This document shows, piece after piece, positions 18,839 through 26,552 of a stretch of DNA of 64,000 bases. Location of the stretch: positions 1-64,000 of the forward strand of contig DASTDE010000002.1 in the NCBI GenBank assembly GCA_035710515.1, read 5' to 3'. The notes beneath the pieces were generated by a model. The model saw only the letters and a program-made list of their open reading frames with translations. It did no database searches and had not been told where the DNA came from. Numbering within the stretch: the first letter of the stretch is position 1; each line of letters begins with the position of its first letter. The stretch comes from Candidatus Rubrimentiphilum sp. (GTDB lineage Bacteria; Vulcanimicrobiota; Vulcanimicrobiia; Vulcanimicrobiales; Vulcanimicrobiaceae). Both the position numbers and the translations under genes were made by a program.

Positions 18839-19819
18839 CTAAAGGCCCTCGGCGACCAGCGCCTCGTCCACCACCGCAATCGCATCTTTCAGCGAGCCGA
18901 CAAACGTGAGCCCGGAAGCGCGAAAGTGTCCGCCGCCGCCCAGGCGCGATGCGGCAGCCTGCACGTTGATCCGGCCGTTGCTGCGCAAACTCACCCGAAT
19001 CTCGCCGTCGTACGCTTTGAACAGTGCCGCGACGTCTACGCCTTCGATCGAGCGCAGATGTCCCACGATCTCTTCGGTGTCTTCCCCGTCGGCGTGACAA
19101 TCGGCAAGCATTGCGTCGTCGACGAACGACCATACATACCGGCCGTCATGCGCCATCCTGGCTTCATCAAGCGCGCGTCCCAGCAGTTTCAACGCCGAAA
19201 AACGCTTGTTCGCAAAAATCTCCTCGGTGATCTGATCCTTGTCCGCGCCCGCACCGATCAACTCCGCCGAAAGCAGCAGCACCTCCGGCGTGGTGTTGCT
19301 GTGCATGAAGCCGCCCGTGTCGGTCATGATCGTCGTCAGCAAGCAGGTCGCGATCTCCGGCGTGATCGGTGCGTTCAATGCGCGCAGCAAATGCATCACG
19401 CACGTTCCCGTCGAGCACTCGTGCGGCAGCACGTAATTCAGCGCCCCGAAATGCGAGTTACCGAGGTGGTGATCGATGTCGAGCACGTTCTCGCGCGCCA
19501 ATTTCGGCAGTGACTCGCCCGCGCGTGCCGTATCGCTCATGTCGCAAAAAACCCACAGGGCATCGGCCGGAAGATCGGCCGGAACGGCGCTGCTCACGAA
19601 TTCAGAGTCGGCGAGAAACCGCAGATTGCGCGGCACTGAATCCTCTTGAAAATAATGTACGCGCTTTCCCAGCCGTTTGAGCGCCAGTCCGAGCGCCAGT
19701 CCGGCTCCGAGCGTGTCGCCGTCGGGCTTGACGTGGCTCACCATCACGAACGCATCGCGTTTGCGAAGTTCCGCGGCGACTTCGTCGGTGGTCGACGCGA
19801 CCGGCTTTTCGCCGATCAC
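18839..19819 (-). CDS. nrnA: DHH-family phosphoesterase, NrnA-like oligoribonuclease / pAp phosphatase
   Basis: The 326-residue protein has DHH motif I HVKPDGDTLGAGLAL (about 30-44), motif III DIDHH, and the DHHA1 glycine motif GGGGHFRASG. NrnA degrades short oligonucleotides and 3'-phosphoadenosine-5'-phosphate, and some homologues cleave pApA from c-di-AMP turnover. Position between rbfA and truB is the common one in Gram-positive and related genomes. It overlaps rbfA by one base. Confidence 0.92.
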   Translation of the reverse strand: MIGEKPVASTTDEVAAELRKRDAFVMVSHVKPDGDTLGAGLALGLALKRLGKRVHYFQEDSVPRNLRFLADSEFVSSAVPADLPADALWVFCDMSDTARAGESLPKLARENVLDIDHHLGNSHFGALNYVLPHECSTGTCVMHLLRALNAPITPEIATCLLTTIMTDTGGFMHSNTTPEVLLLSAELIGAGADKDQITEEIFANKRFSALKLLGRALDEARMAHDGRYVWSFVDDAMLADCHADGEDTEEIVGHLRSIEGVDVAALFKAYDGEIRVSLRSNGRINVQAAASRLGGGGHFRASGLTFVGSLKDAIAVVDEALVAEGL

Positions 19820-20169
19820 TACGACGCGCCTCGAGTATCTTCGCGCAGCGTCTTGGCGAGCGCGATCGCCCGTTCGGTCGTGCGGTCCTCAACGAACGTC
19901 AGCGCAGGCGTATGCCGGAGAGCGATTTGATGCCCCAGCTCGCCGCGCAGAAAACCGGCGGCGCCGGCCAGCGCATCCATCGTCTGGCGCGCCACGTGGC
20001 GGTCGCCGATGATCGAAACGAAGACCTTGGCATGCTGCAGGTCGTGCGAGATCTCCACGTGGGTCACCGTGGTGAAACCCAAGCGCGGGTCCTTCAACTC
20101 CTGCGTGATCAGCGTGCCGAGAACGCGCTGCATCTCGTGATCGATGCGTTGTAACCGCTGCTTGTTCAT
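19819..20169 (-). CDS. rbfA: Ribosome-binding factor A
   Basis: The 116-residue protein matches RbfA in length and pattern: RLQRIDHEMQRVLGTLI at the N-terminus, LKDPRLGFTTVTHVEIS, DLQHAKVFVSI, and LRHTPALTFVEDRTTERA near the C-terminus. RbfA assists late 30S maturation and processing of the 16S 5' end. It overlaps infB by 4 bp and nrnA by 1 bp. Confidence 0.96.
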   Translation of the reverse strand: MNKQRLQRIDHEMQRVLGTLITQELKDPRLGFTTVTHVEISHDLQHAKVFVSIIGDRHVARQTMDALAGAAGFLRGELGHQIALRHTPALTFVEDRTTERAIALAKTLREDTRGAS

Positions 20170-22619
20170 GCCGGCGTCAATTCCGCGGCGACGGTCTCGA
20201 TCGCGTACGCTTCGATCACGTCGCCGACTTTAAGATCCTGATAGCGCGCAATTTGGATACCGCATTCGAAGCCTTCGGCAACTTCGCGCGCGTCGTCTTT
20301 GAAGCGGCGCAGCGACTCGATCTCGCCGTCGAAGATCACCGCGCTGTCGCGAAGCACGCGTACCTTGGCGTTGCGCTGGATCTTGCCGTCTTTGACGTAA
20401 CAACCGGCGATCGTCCCGACCTTGCTGACTTTGAAGATCTCGCGCACTTCGGCGTGACCGAGCGTTACCTCGCGCTTCACCGGCGCGAGCATGCCGCGCA
20501 TGGCCTTCTTCAGATCGTCTTCGACTTCGTAGATCACCTGATAGAAGCGCAGGTCAACGCCTTCGTTTTCGGCCAGCCGCTTCGCCGTTTCGTCCGGACG
20601 TACGTTGAAGCCGATGAGCACGCCGTTTGACGCGCTCGCGAGATTGACGTCGTTGGGCGTCACCGCGCCGACGCCGCCGTGAATGACGCGAATGTCCACC
20701 TCTTCGGTGGAGAGCGATTCCATGCGGGCGCGCAGCGCTTCGACCGAACCCTGTGCGTCGGCTTTGATAATGAGATTGAGGGTTTTCTTGCCCTCGGCCG
20801 GCATCGACATGAACGTCTCGAGCGAGACTTTCTGTCCGCCGGCAGCTTCGATGCGCACGTCGCGACGGCGCGTCTTGCGTTTGTCCGCAGCTTCGCGCGC
20901 AACGCGTTCGTCACTGACGACCATCAGCGCGTCGCCGGCCGACGGCACGTCTTGCAAGCCCATCACCTCGACGGGAATTGACGGCCCGGCTTTCTTCACT
21001 TGTTTGCCGTTGTCGTCGACCAGCGCGCGGATCTTTCCGAACGTGCCGCCCGCGACCACGATGTCGCCGACGCGCAGCGTTCCGTTTTGCACGAGAACCG
21101 TTGCGACCGCACCGCGTCCGCGATCCAGGCGCGCTTCGATCACCGCGCCGGAAGCGCGGCGATTCTTGTTGGCCTGCAGATTGCGGATGTCGGCTTCCAA
21201 CAGCACTGTTTCCAGCAACTTATCGATGCCGTCTCCCGTGCGCGCTGAAACCGGAACCATTTCGATCGTGCCGCCCCAGTCGACGGCTTGCAGGCCTTCC
21301 TCGGAAAGCTGCTGCTTCACGCGTTCGGGCTGCGCCTCGGGTTTGTCCATCTTGTTCATGGCGACGACGATTGGAACGCCGGCTGCCTTGATATGGGCGA
21401 TCGCCTCTTTGGTTTGCGGCATGACGCCGTCGTCCGCGGCCACGACGAGCACGGCAACGTCGGTTACCTTCGCGCCGCGCGCGCGCATCTCGGTGAATGC
21501 TTCGTGACCGGGCGTATCGATGAAGGTGATCTTGCGATCGTTTCTTTCCACCGTGTACGCGCCGATGCGCTGCGTGATGCCGCCCGCTTCGCCGCCGGCG
21601 ACATTCGCGCTGCGAATTTTATCCAACAGCGACGTCTTGCCGTGATCGACGTGTCCGAGCACCGTCACCACAGGCGGGCGCGGACTGAGCATTTCGGGTT
21701 TGTCTTCCTCTTGCTCGACGGTGACTTCTTCGCCGGCCTCTTTGACGACGGCGTTAAAGCCGAACTTCTTGGCAACCGCGCTGGCAACGTCGCTGGGAAT
21801 GTTTTGATTGATCGTTGCCATCGTGCCCATCTTGATGAGCTCGCCGATAACGTCTTTGGCCGGAACGATCATGGACGTCGCCAGCTCTTGCACTGTGAGC
21901 AGATCGGGAATTTCGATCGTCTCGAGTTTCGCCGGCGGCGGCGCCGCGACGACTTCAGGACGCTTCTTGCGCGTGCGCTCTTTTTCGAGCAGCAGCTCTT
22001 TCTCGCGATCTTTCTTGCTGAGCTTCTCCTCGTGCACGCGCACGCGATCGCCCGGACGCCCGCCCGAACTCGGCGCGGGTCCTTCGGTAACCGACGGGAT
22101 GCCGGGACGGAACGGCCGCGGCGGCGTTAGCGGACGGAACGGTCCGTTGCCCTGCGGACGACGCTGCGGCGCAGCTTGAATCAAACGGCCGGGTTGCGGA
22201 ACGCGCGGCGCCGGGGACGCGGATGCCGACGTAGTCGGCGGCGGCGGAGCGGGGCGCGCGGCGCCGTCGCCCGCGCGCGGAGCAACCGGTTTTACAGCCG
22301 GACGGCGCGTGGTCGTTACGGGCTTGAGCGTTGGAACGGGTTCAGGCTCGACCGCCGGGGCGGCGGGAGCTTCGGCCTTGGCCACGCGCTTGGGAGCGGC
22401 CGCTTTCGGCGGTGCCGCGGGCGCAGCGGCCTTGGCCTTGGGCGCAGGTTTGGCTAAGACTTTGCGGACCAGATCCGCCATCTGGTCGGGAACGACGCTG
22501 AGTTGATTTTTCGCTTCGAAGACGCCGCCCAAGCGCTCATTAAAGAGGGTGATCAGCTCTTTCGAAGTGAGTCCAACCTCTTTTGCGAGTTCGAATATCC
22601 GAACTTTTCCGGTAGCCAA
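20166..22619 (-). CDS. infB: Translation initiation factor IF-2
   Basis: This 817-residue protein has an N-terminal IF2_N helix (residues 1-50), an Ala/Pro-rich linker (55-190), a charged helix (195-222), a second IF2_N domain (about 235-290) and the G domain with GHVDHGKT at 322-329, DTPGHEA and NKMDKP. Domains II-IV follow to the C-terminus. It positions initiator tRNA on the 30S subunit. The start is TTG with AAAGG about 7 nt upstream and a strong hairpin (22636-22680) just before it. It overlaps rbfA by 4 bp. Confidence 0.97.
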   Translation of the reverse strand: MATGKVRIFELAKEVGLTSKELITLFNERLGGVFEAKNQLSVVPDQMADLVRKVLAKPAPKAKAAAPAAPPKAAAPKRVAKAEAPAAPAVEPEPVPTLKPVTTTRRPAVKPVAPRAGDGAARPAPPPPTTSASASPAPRVPQPGRLIQAAPQRRPQGNGPFRPLTPPRPFRPGIPSVTEGPAPSSGGRPGDRVRVHEEKLSKKDREKELLLEKERTRKKRPEVVAAPPPAKLETIEIPDLLTVQELATSMIVPAKDVIGELIKMGTMATINQNIPSDVASAVAKKFGFNAVVKEAGEEVTVEQEEDKPEMLSPRPPVVTVLGHVDHGKTSLLDKIRSANVAGGEAGGITQRIGAYTVERNDRKITFIDTPGHEAFTEMRARGAKVTDVAVLVVAADDGVMPQTKEAIAHIKAAGVPIVVAMNKMDKPEAQPERVKQQLSEEGLQAVDWGGTIEMVPVSARTGDGIDKLLETVLLEADIRNLQANKNRRASGAVIEARLDRGRGAVATVLVQNGTLRVGDIVVAGGTFGKIRALVDDNGKQVKKAGPSIPVEVMGLQDVPSAGDALMVVSDERVAREAADKRKTRRRDVRIEAAGGQKVSLETFMSMPAEGKKTLNLIIKADAQGSVEALRARMESLSTEEVDIRVIHGGVGAVTPNDVNLASASNGVLIGFNVRPDETAKRLAENEGVDLRFYQVIYEVEDDLKKAMRGMLAPVKREVTLGHAEVREIFKVSKVGTIAGCYVKDGKIQRNAKVRVLRDSAVIFDGEIESLRRFKDDAREVAEGFECGIQIARYQDLKVGDVIEAYAIETVAAELTPA

Positions 22620-22635
22620 AGTCTGCCTTTCACGT

Positions 22636-22680
22636 CGCAGGCGTAAGTGTGCCTCGGAAGCCGAGCCGAGGACGCCTGCG
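22636..22680 (-). promoter_or_regulatory. infB leader: Stem-loop immediately upstream of the infB ribosome-binding site
   Basis: On the minus strand a perfect 9-bp stem CGCAGGCGT/ACGCCTGCG encloses a second stem CCTCGG/CCGAGG with an 8-nt loop. It ends about 17 nt before the infB TTG start. A further hairpin GGCGCGC-CCG-GCGCGCC lies at 22711-22727. Both are inside the ylxR-infB gap (130 bp), which is long for this operon. A role in translation control of infB or RNA processing is inference. Confidence 0.45.
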
Positions 22681-22749
22681 CCGTCCTCAGGTCATGCTAC
22701 GCTCCTTGGCGGCGCGCCCGGCGCGCCTAATCATGGTGGTTATGCATCA

Positions 22750-23010
22750 TCATTTCACACAGCTTGAACCTTGCTGTAACCCACCTTCGGCGGCCGCAGC
22801 TGCAAGCCCCGGAAAGCGGCGGTTCTTCTCGGCCCGCTGCACGCAGCCCGCGGAGGAGCAGAGATAGACGCCCCGGCCGGGGAGGCGCTTGGCATCGTCG
22901 GCCAGCCACTCCCGGGCCCCACCGCGCACGAACCGGCGCATCGAGGCCTGGGGACGGCGCTCACGGCACCCCGCACACTGGCGTACAACCTCTCTAGCCT
23001 TCGCCGTCAT
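22750..23010 (-). CDS. ylxR: YlxR (DUF448) nucleoid/RNA-binding protein
   Basis: The 86-residue protein has the family pattern RQCAGCRERRPQASMRRFV, the GRGVYLCSSAGC strand and a C-terminal basic tail. Its location between nusA and infB is diagnostic. YlxR homologues bind RNA and act as nucleoid-associated regulators in some Gram-positive bacteria. It overlaps the end of nusA by 17 bp. Confidence 0.93.
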   Translation of the reverse strand: MTAKAREVVRQCAGCRERRPQASMRRFVRGGAREWLADDAKRLPGRGVYLCSSAGCVQRAEKNRRFPGLAAAAAEGGLQQGSSCVK

Positions 23011-24208
23011 CGGTCGTCAGCCGCTCGCGCTTGAACTCCTCAAGTTTGCGGATCAGATCTTCGTCCAGCACGGGCGCTGCCTCGCCCTCTTCGGCTTCGA
23101 CCGTCTCCTCGGCGGCCGGCGCGGCTTGCCGTTCCGCGCGTTCGGCCAAGTAGCGCTCGCGGGCTTCGGCGGCTTCGGTTTCGCTGGTAATGTCCAGACG
23201 CCAGCCCGTCATCTGCGCGGCCAGGCGAACGTTCTGGCCTTCTTTTCCGATTGCCAGCGAGAGTTGATAGTCGGGCACGATCACGAGCGCGACGCCGTCG
23301 TCTTCGAACAGCTCGACGCTGAGCACTTTGGCCGGCGCCAGGGCATTCATGATGAGCGTGGCCTGATCCGGATCCCATTTGATCACGTCGACCTTCTCGC
23401 CGCGCAGCTCGTCAGAGACGTTTGCGATGCGGCTCGATTTCGGTCCCAGGACTGCACCGATCGGATCGACCTCCGCGCGCACGCTGCGGACCGCGACCTT
23501 CGTGCGGCTGCCGGGTTCGCGCGCAATCGCCATAATCTCGACCGTACCGTCCTCGACTTCGGGCACGTTGAACTCGAGCAGACGCTGCACGAGCCCTTCG
23601 GCCGAACGCGATAGAATAACGCTCGGGCCTTTCGGCGATTTACGAACATCTAAAACGTACGCGCGGATGAAGTCGTTGATGCGGAAGTTTTCGCGCGGCA
23701 CTTGTTCGGAGAGCGGCAGCATTGCCTCGTCCTTGCCGTCGAGCAGCACGTACATGTTGCGCTGTTCGAAGCGCTGCACCGTACCCGTCACGATGTCATT
23801 CAGCTTGGCGGCATATTTATTGTAGACCGTGTCGCGCTCGGCTTCACGGATACGCTGAACGATGACCTGTTTGGCCGTCTGTGCGGCGATGCGGCCGAAG
23901 TCTTTGGGCGTCACCTCTTCGTCGAAATAGTCGCCGGGTTCGTATTGCGGACCGGCCTCCTTCGGCGTAAGTTCCAACTTCGGATCGGTGACTTCCGTCG
24001 CGACGATCCGCCGGTGAAAGACTTTGTACTCGCCGGTTTGGCGGTCGACGGAAACGATCGCGTTGGCTTCGCTTCCAAAATGCCGCTTGTAGGCGGTCAG
24101 CAGCGCAGCTTCCAGCGCCTCGATCAACATCTCGAACGGAATATTGCGTTCCCGCGAGATGTATTGGAGGACGTCGATAAGGCGTTCTTCGGTCATTTGT
24201 TCAGGCAT
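22994..24208 (-). CDS. nusA: Transcription termination/antitermination factor NusA
   Basis: The 404-residue protein has the NusA N-terminal RNA-polymerase-binding domain (ERLIDVLQYISRERNIPFEMLIEALEAALLTAYKR), an S1 domain (about 135-200: IVTGTVQRFEQRNMYVLLDG) and two KH domains with GAVLGPKSSRIANVSDEL and LAIGKEGQNVRLAAQMTGW. The C-terminus is a short acidic tail rather than the AR repeats of E. coli, as in many non-proteobacteria. It overlaps rimP by 8 bp. Confidence 0.97.
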   Translation of the reverse strand: MPEQMTEERLIDVLQYISRERNIPFEMLIEALEAALLTAYKRHFGSEANAIVSVDRQTGEYKVFHRRIVATEVTDPKLELTPKEAGPQYEPGDYFDEEVTPKDFGRIAAQTAKQVIVQRIREAERDTVYNKYAAKLNDIVTGTVQRFEQRNMYVLLDGKDEAMLPLSEQVPRENFRINDFIRAYVLDVRKSPKGPSVILSRSAEGLVQRLLEFNVPEVEDGTVEIMAIAREPGSRTKVAVRSVRAEVDPIGAVLGPKSSRIANVSDELRGEKVDVIKWDPDQATLIMNALAPAKVLSVELFEDDGVALVIVPDYQLSLAIGKEGQNVRLAAQMTGWRLDITSETEAAEARERYLAERAERQAAPAAEETVEAEEGEAAPVLDEDLIRKLEEFKRERLTTDDGEG

Positions 24209-24707
24209 GCAGTTTTCGTTTTTCCTTAGCGCGTTTGAAATCGGCGCGCACGTCGTATTCCAGGTTGGCAGATTTGATCGTCGCTAACGGAAGCGGCAAT
24301 TCGCCGTTTTCCGTTTCCAAAATAACCGCGGTGCCCCGGACGCCGCGCAGCACGCCGCGATGCGTCTTGCCTCCGCGCACGAGCAGCGACGTGACGATCT
24401 TTACGTCGCGGCCCGAGAAGCGTTCGTAGTCTCCCGGTTTGGTCAGCGGGCGGTCGAGCCCGGCCGACTCCACTTCGAGCGTGTAGGGTTGGTCGTATGC
24501 GTTCAAGCGCGCGTTGATCGCGGCCGCGATTCGCTCGCACGTCCGCACGTCGACGCCACCCTCCCGGTCGATCGTCACGCTCAGCACGCTCTTGTTTCCG
24601 CTGCCGTGCGTTCCGTGGTGCACGATCTCCACGCCCGCAAAACGCTCGTCGCGCGCGATCTCCGTGACCGCGTGCTCGAATTCGCCGGCAAGTGACCTTT
24701 CCACCAA
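24201..24707 (-). CDS. rimP: Ribosome maturation factor RimP
   Basis: The 168-residue protein has RimP motifs: LSVTIDREGGVDVRTCERIA (N-terminal domain), YTLEVESAGLDRPLTKPGDYERF, and a C-terminal SH3-like barrel. It is required for 30S assembly. It is the first gene of the rimP-nusA-ylxR-infB-rbfA-nrnA-truB-ribF unit and is preceded by a leader of about 290 nt and a promoter at 25002-25030. Confidence 0.95.
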   Translation of the reverse strand: MVERSLAGEFEHAVTEIARDERFAGVEIVHHGTHGSGNKSVLSVTIDREGGVDVRTCERIAAAINARLNAYDQPYTLEVESAGLDRPLTKPGDYERFSGRDVKIVTSLLVRGGKTHRGVLRGVRGTAVILETENGELPLPLATIKSANLEYDVRADFKRAKEKRKLHA

Positions 24708-24995
24708 AACCCCCGTAGAACAACGAAGCGCGGGACCTGCCCACGCTCATGACGACCTACCATCGCCTAGCATACCGGAAAAAGGCGACGGGCCGCAACC
24801 CCAGTGGGTCCGGCCCCTCGCTTCTGTTACCTACCTCTGGTTACGCGTTTACGAGCACGCTCTTTGTCCGGTTTACGTCCGGCTGCCGCTGGGCGCTCGT
24901 CTAGCGCTCCTAAATCCGGCGTGCTCCGCGGGCTCTGTGGCCCGGTGGATCTTGCGGTTCCAACCGCCCTCCTGTTCTTTTGTCTCGTTGAGACA
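24708..24995 (-). promoter_or_regulatory. Long 5' leader of the rimP operon with hairpins and possible leader peptide
   Basis: No recognised gene occupies this stretch. On the minus strand the predicted transcript begins near 24995. It contains a GTCTC-AAC-GAGAC hairpin (24982-24994), a strong AGGAGG (24968-24973) followed 4 nt later by a TTG that opens a 17-codon Arg/Pro-rich reading frame ending at 24910, and a hairpin GCGGTT-GG-AACCGC (24954-24967) overlapping that start. Whether the short frame is translated is unknown. Confidence 0.35.
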
Positions 24996-25001
24996 GCTCT
25001 G

Positions 25002-25030
25002 ATTTTACGCCCCCTAAAGTTGACTTTCAA
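25002..25030 (-). promoter_or_regulatory. Sigma-70-type promoter for the rimP-nusA-infB operon
   Basis: Read leftward, the -35 box TTGAAA (25025-25030) and -10 box TAAAAT (25002-25007) are separated by exactly 17 bp. The predicted start is near 24995, giving a leader of about 290 nt before rimP. The promoter lies in the left outer arm of the palindrome at 25005-25211. Confidence 0.65.
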
Positions 25031-25211
25031 TAAGCAAGCTGTGGACAAGTTCGGGGGGTATCCGAGGTGGGATTCGATCCGAGAAATGCGTCCGAGCGCC
25101 CGAATAAAAGTGAGTCGGGGTTCTTTATAACTTCTCGGATCGAACCCCACCTCGGCTCCCCCACTCTCGAGTCTGCGCTTGCCTATTAAATCTCGACTTT
25201 AAGGGGCGTAA
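25005..25211 (-). repeat. Copy C of the palindromic hairpin family, a 207-bp nested palindrome
   Basis: Two nested inverted repeats are visible. Outer arms are 25005-25039 and 25177-25211 (35 nt each, 29 identical). Inner arms are 25053-25085 and 25132-25162. The core GTTCTTTATAACTTC (minus-strand sense GAAGTTATAAAGAAC) is at 25120-25134, and an apical stem CCCGA/TCGGG encloses an 11-nt loop. Together with 24708-24995 it fills the 516-bp space between rimP and the TonB-like gene. Outward promoter-like boxes are in both outer arms, strong to the left and weak to the right. Confidence 0.75.
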
Positions 25212-25223
25212 TTGGGGTGGGAC

Positions 25224-26483
25224 TTACGGTGGGGGCGGACTGGGTGGAATGAATGGCTCGAGGTGGCCGTTGCACGGAAACGTCGTGTCCGGCTCGACGA
25301 TCCACATTTGATTGCCGGCTTCAGGCGTGCGAACCACCCAGCCCGTGCAGAGTGTGACCGGGCCGGCGTGTCTCACCGACGTCACGTACATCTTGACGAA
25401 GCGTTCTTCCGGCGCCGAACCTCCGGGCCAGAGCTTCCATCTTTGGCCGCCGACATTTTCCGTGTACGTAAACTTCACGAGCGCGAGAATAGCGGGCGGC
25501 GGCGTCGGCTCAGTGGGTTTGGCTCTGCCGATGTCGCCTTGATAGCGGCGCGGCGTCGCAACCGCGTACGGTCCCGGCGACGGTAAGAGATTCTGCAGCC
25601 GGCGATTGAGGCTGCCGCCGTTCACCGGCTTGCGCACGGGAGCCGCTACAACCGGGCGCGGCGTTGCCGGAACCGTTTGGATCGGTTTGACGGGAGCGTT
25701 GACTTTGGTGCGGCCGACAGCTTTGGGACCGGGCGAGCCAATCGCCTTGGGGCCGGGGCTCGCTGCGCCGCCGTGCTGCGTCGACGGCGCCGGCAGGCGC
25801 GTTGGTCCGGGGCTCGGCACACCCGGCGTCGGCTTGTTGATCTTCACCTGCGAAGACAACCCAGGCGTGACGACGGCCTGCGGTTTTACTTCTGCAATCA
25901 GCGGCGCAAACGTGGCGGCCGGCGCTTTGGGTTGTGCCACTTTGGGAACAGGACGCGCGGTCGGCGCGGCCGTTGGAGCCTGGGTTGGCGGCGCCGTAGG
26001 CGGAGCGCGTACGGTTGCCGCTACCACCCTGGCCGGCACGGTGGTCGGGACGGCCGCGACGATAGGCATCGGCGTTAGACTGATCTCCGGCTGCGTCGGC
26101 TGCGGATTCGGTGCGGCGGAGGCCTGAGGCGCGGGAGTCGGATTCGGCGCGGCAGTCGGCGCGAATTTGGCCAGCTCGTGATGGATCACCGGATGCGGCG
26201 GGGCCGATCGCGGCTGCGCTGCGGGTTGCTGCGGGGCGACGCGCGCATGAGGCACGGGCGGGGCTGCGTGCGGCACCGCGACGGCGACAGTCTTGGGCAC
26301 GGCCTGCGTCGTTACGGTGACGATTTGAGCGCCCTGAACCGACTCCGATGAAGCCTGCTCCGACGACGAAGTCGCCAGCGAGAACAAGAGCAGCGCCAAC
26401 AGGGCATGCAAAATCAGCGAGGCGACAAAACTGGTCGTCAGGCGCTGCGAGTAACGGCGGTCGTTCACGTCTCGCGGCCGCAA
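25224..26483 (-). CDS. Proline-rich TonB-like membrane-anchored protein
   Basis: The 419-residue protein has one N-terminal transmembrane helix (about 15-40: TTSFVASLILHALLALLLFS). A long Pro/Ala/Thr-rich region (60-310) follows, able to span the periplasm. A compact C-terminal part (about 320-419) has FTYTENVGGQRWKLWPGG and two cysteines (LCTGW and FPCNG). The layout is that of TonB/TolA-type spanning proteins, but I do not see the TonB C-terminal YP motif. The partner is unknown. The start is uncertain: TTG at 26483 or GTG at 26468. It is divergent from pyk. Confidence 0.7.
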   Translation of the reverse strand: MRPRDVNDRRYSQRLTTSFVASLILHALLALLLFSLATSSSEQASSESVQGAQIVTVTTQAVPKTVAVAVPHAAPPVPHARVAPQQPAAQPRSAPPHPVIHHELAKFAPTAAPNPTPAPQASAAPNPQPTQPEISLTPMPIVAAVPTTVPARVVAATVRAPPTAPPTQAPTAAPTARPVPKVAQPKAPAATFAPLIAEVKPQAVVTPGLSSQVKINKPTPGVPSPGPTRLPAPSTQHGGAASPGPKAIGSPGPKAVGRTKVNAPVKPIQTVPATPRPVVAAPVRKPVNGGSLNRRLQNLLPSPGPYAVATPRRYQGDIGRAKPTEPTPPPAILALVKFTYTENVGGQRWKLWPGGSAPEERFVKMYVTSVRHAGPVTLCTGWVVRTPEAGNQMWIVEPDTTFPCNGHLEPFIPPSPPPP

Positions 26484-26552
26484 GATTCAAACTTATGCGA
26501 TGCCGCCAACGCAGGAGCCTCCAAGCAGGGACGCGCAACCGCCGTACTTCCG

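Noticed and set aside
24827-25150. 107-residue leftward frame in the rimP leader
   Set aside because: It runs through the promoter and inner palindrome, is Arg/Lys-rich and has no recognisable start signal or family.
25053-25165. tRNA-like sequence (GGTTCGATCC and CCCCCA) in the palindrome
   Set aside because: The T-loop-like word is not flanked by a T-stem and no D or anticodon arm can be folded. The region is explained by the nested palindrome.
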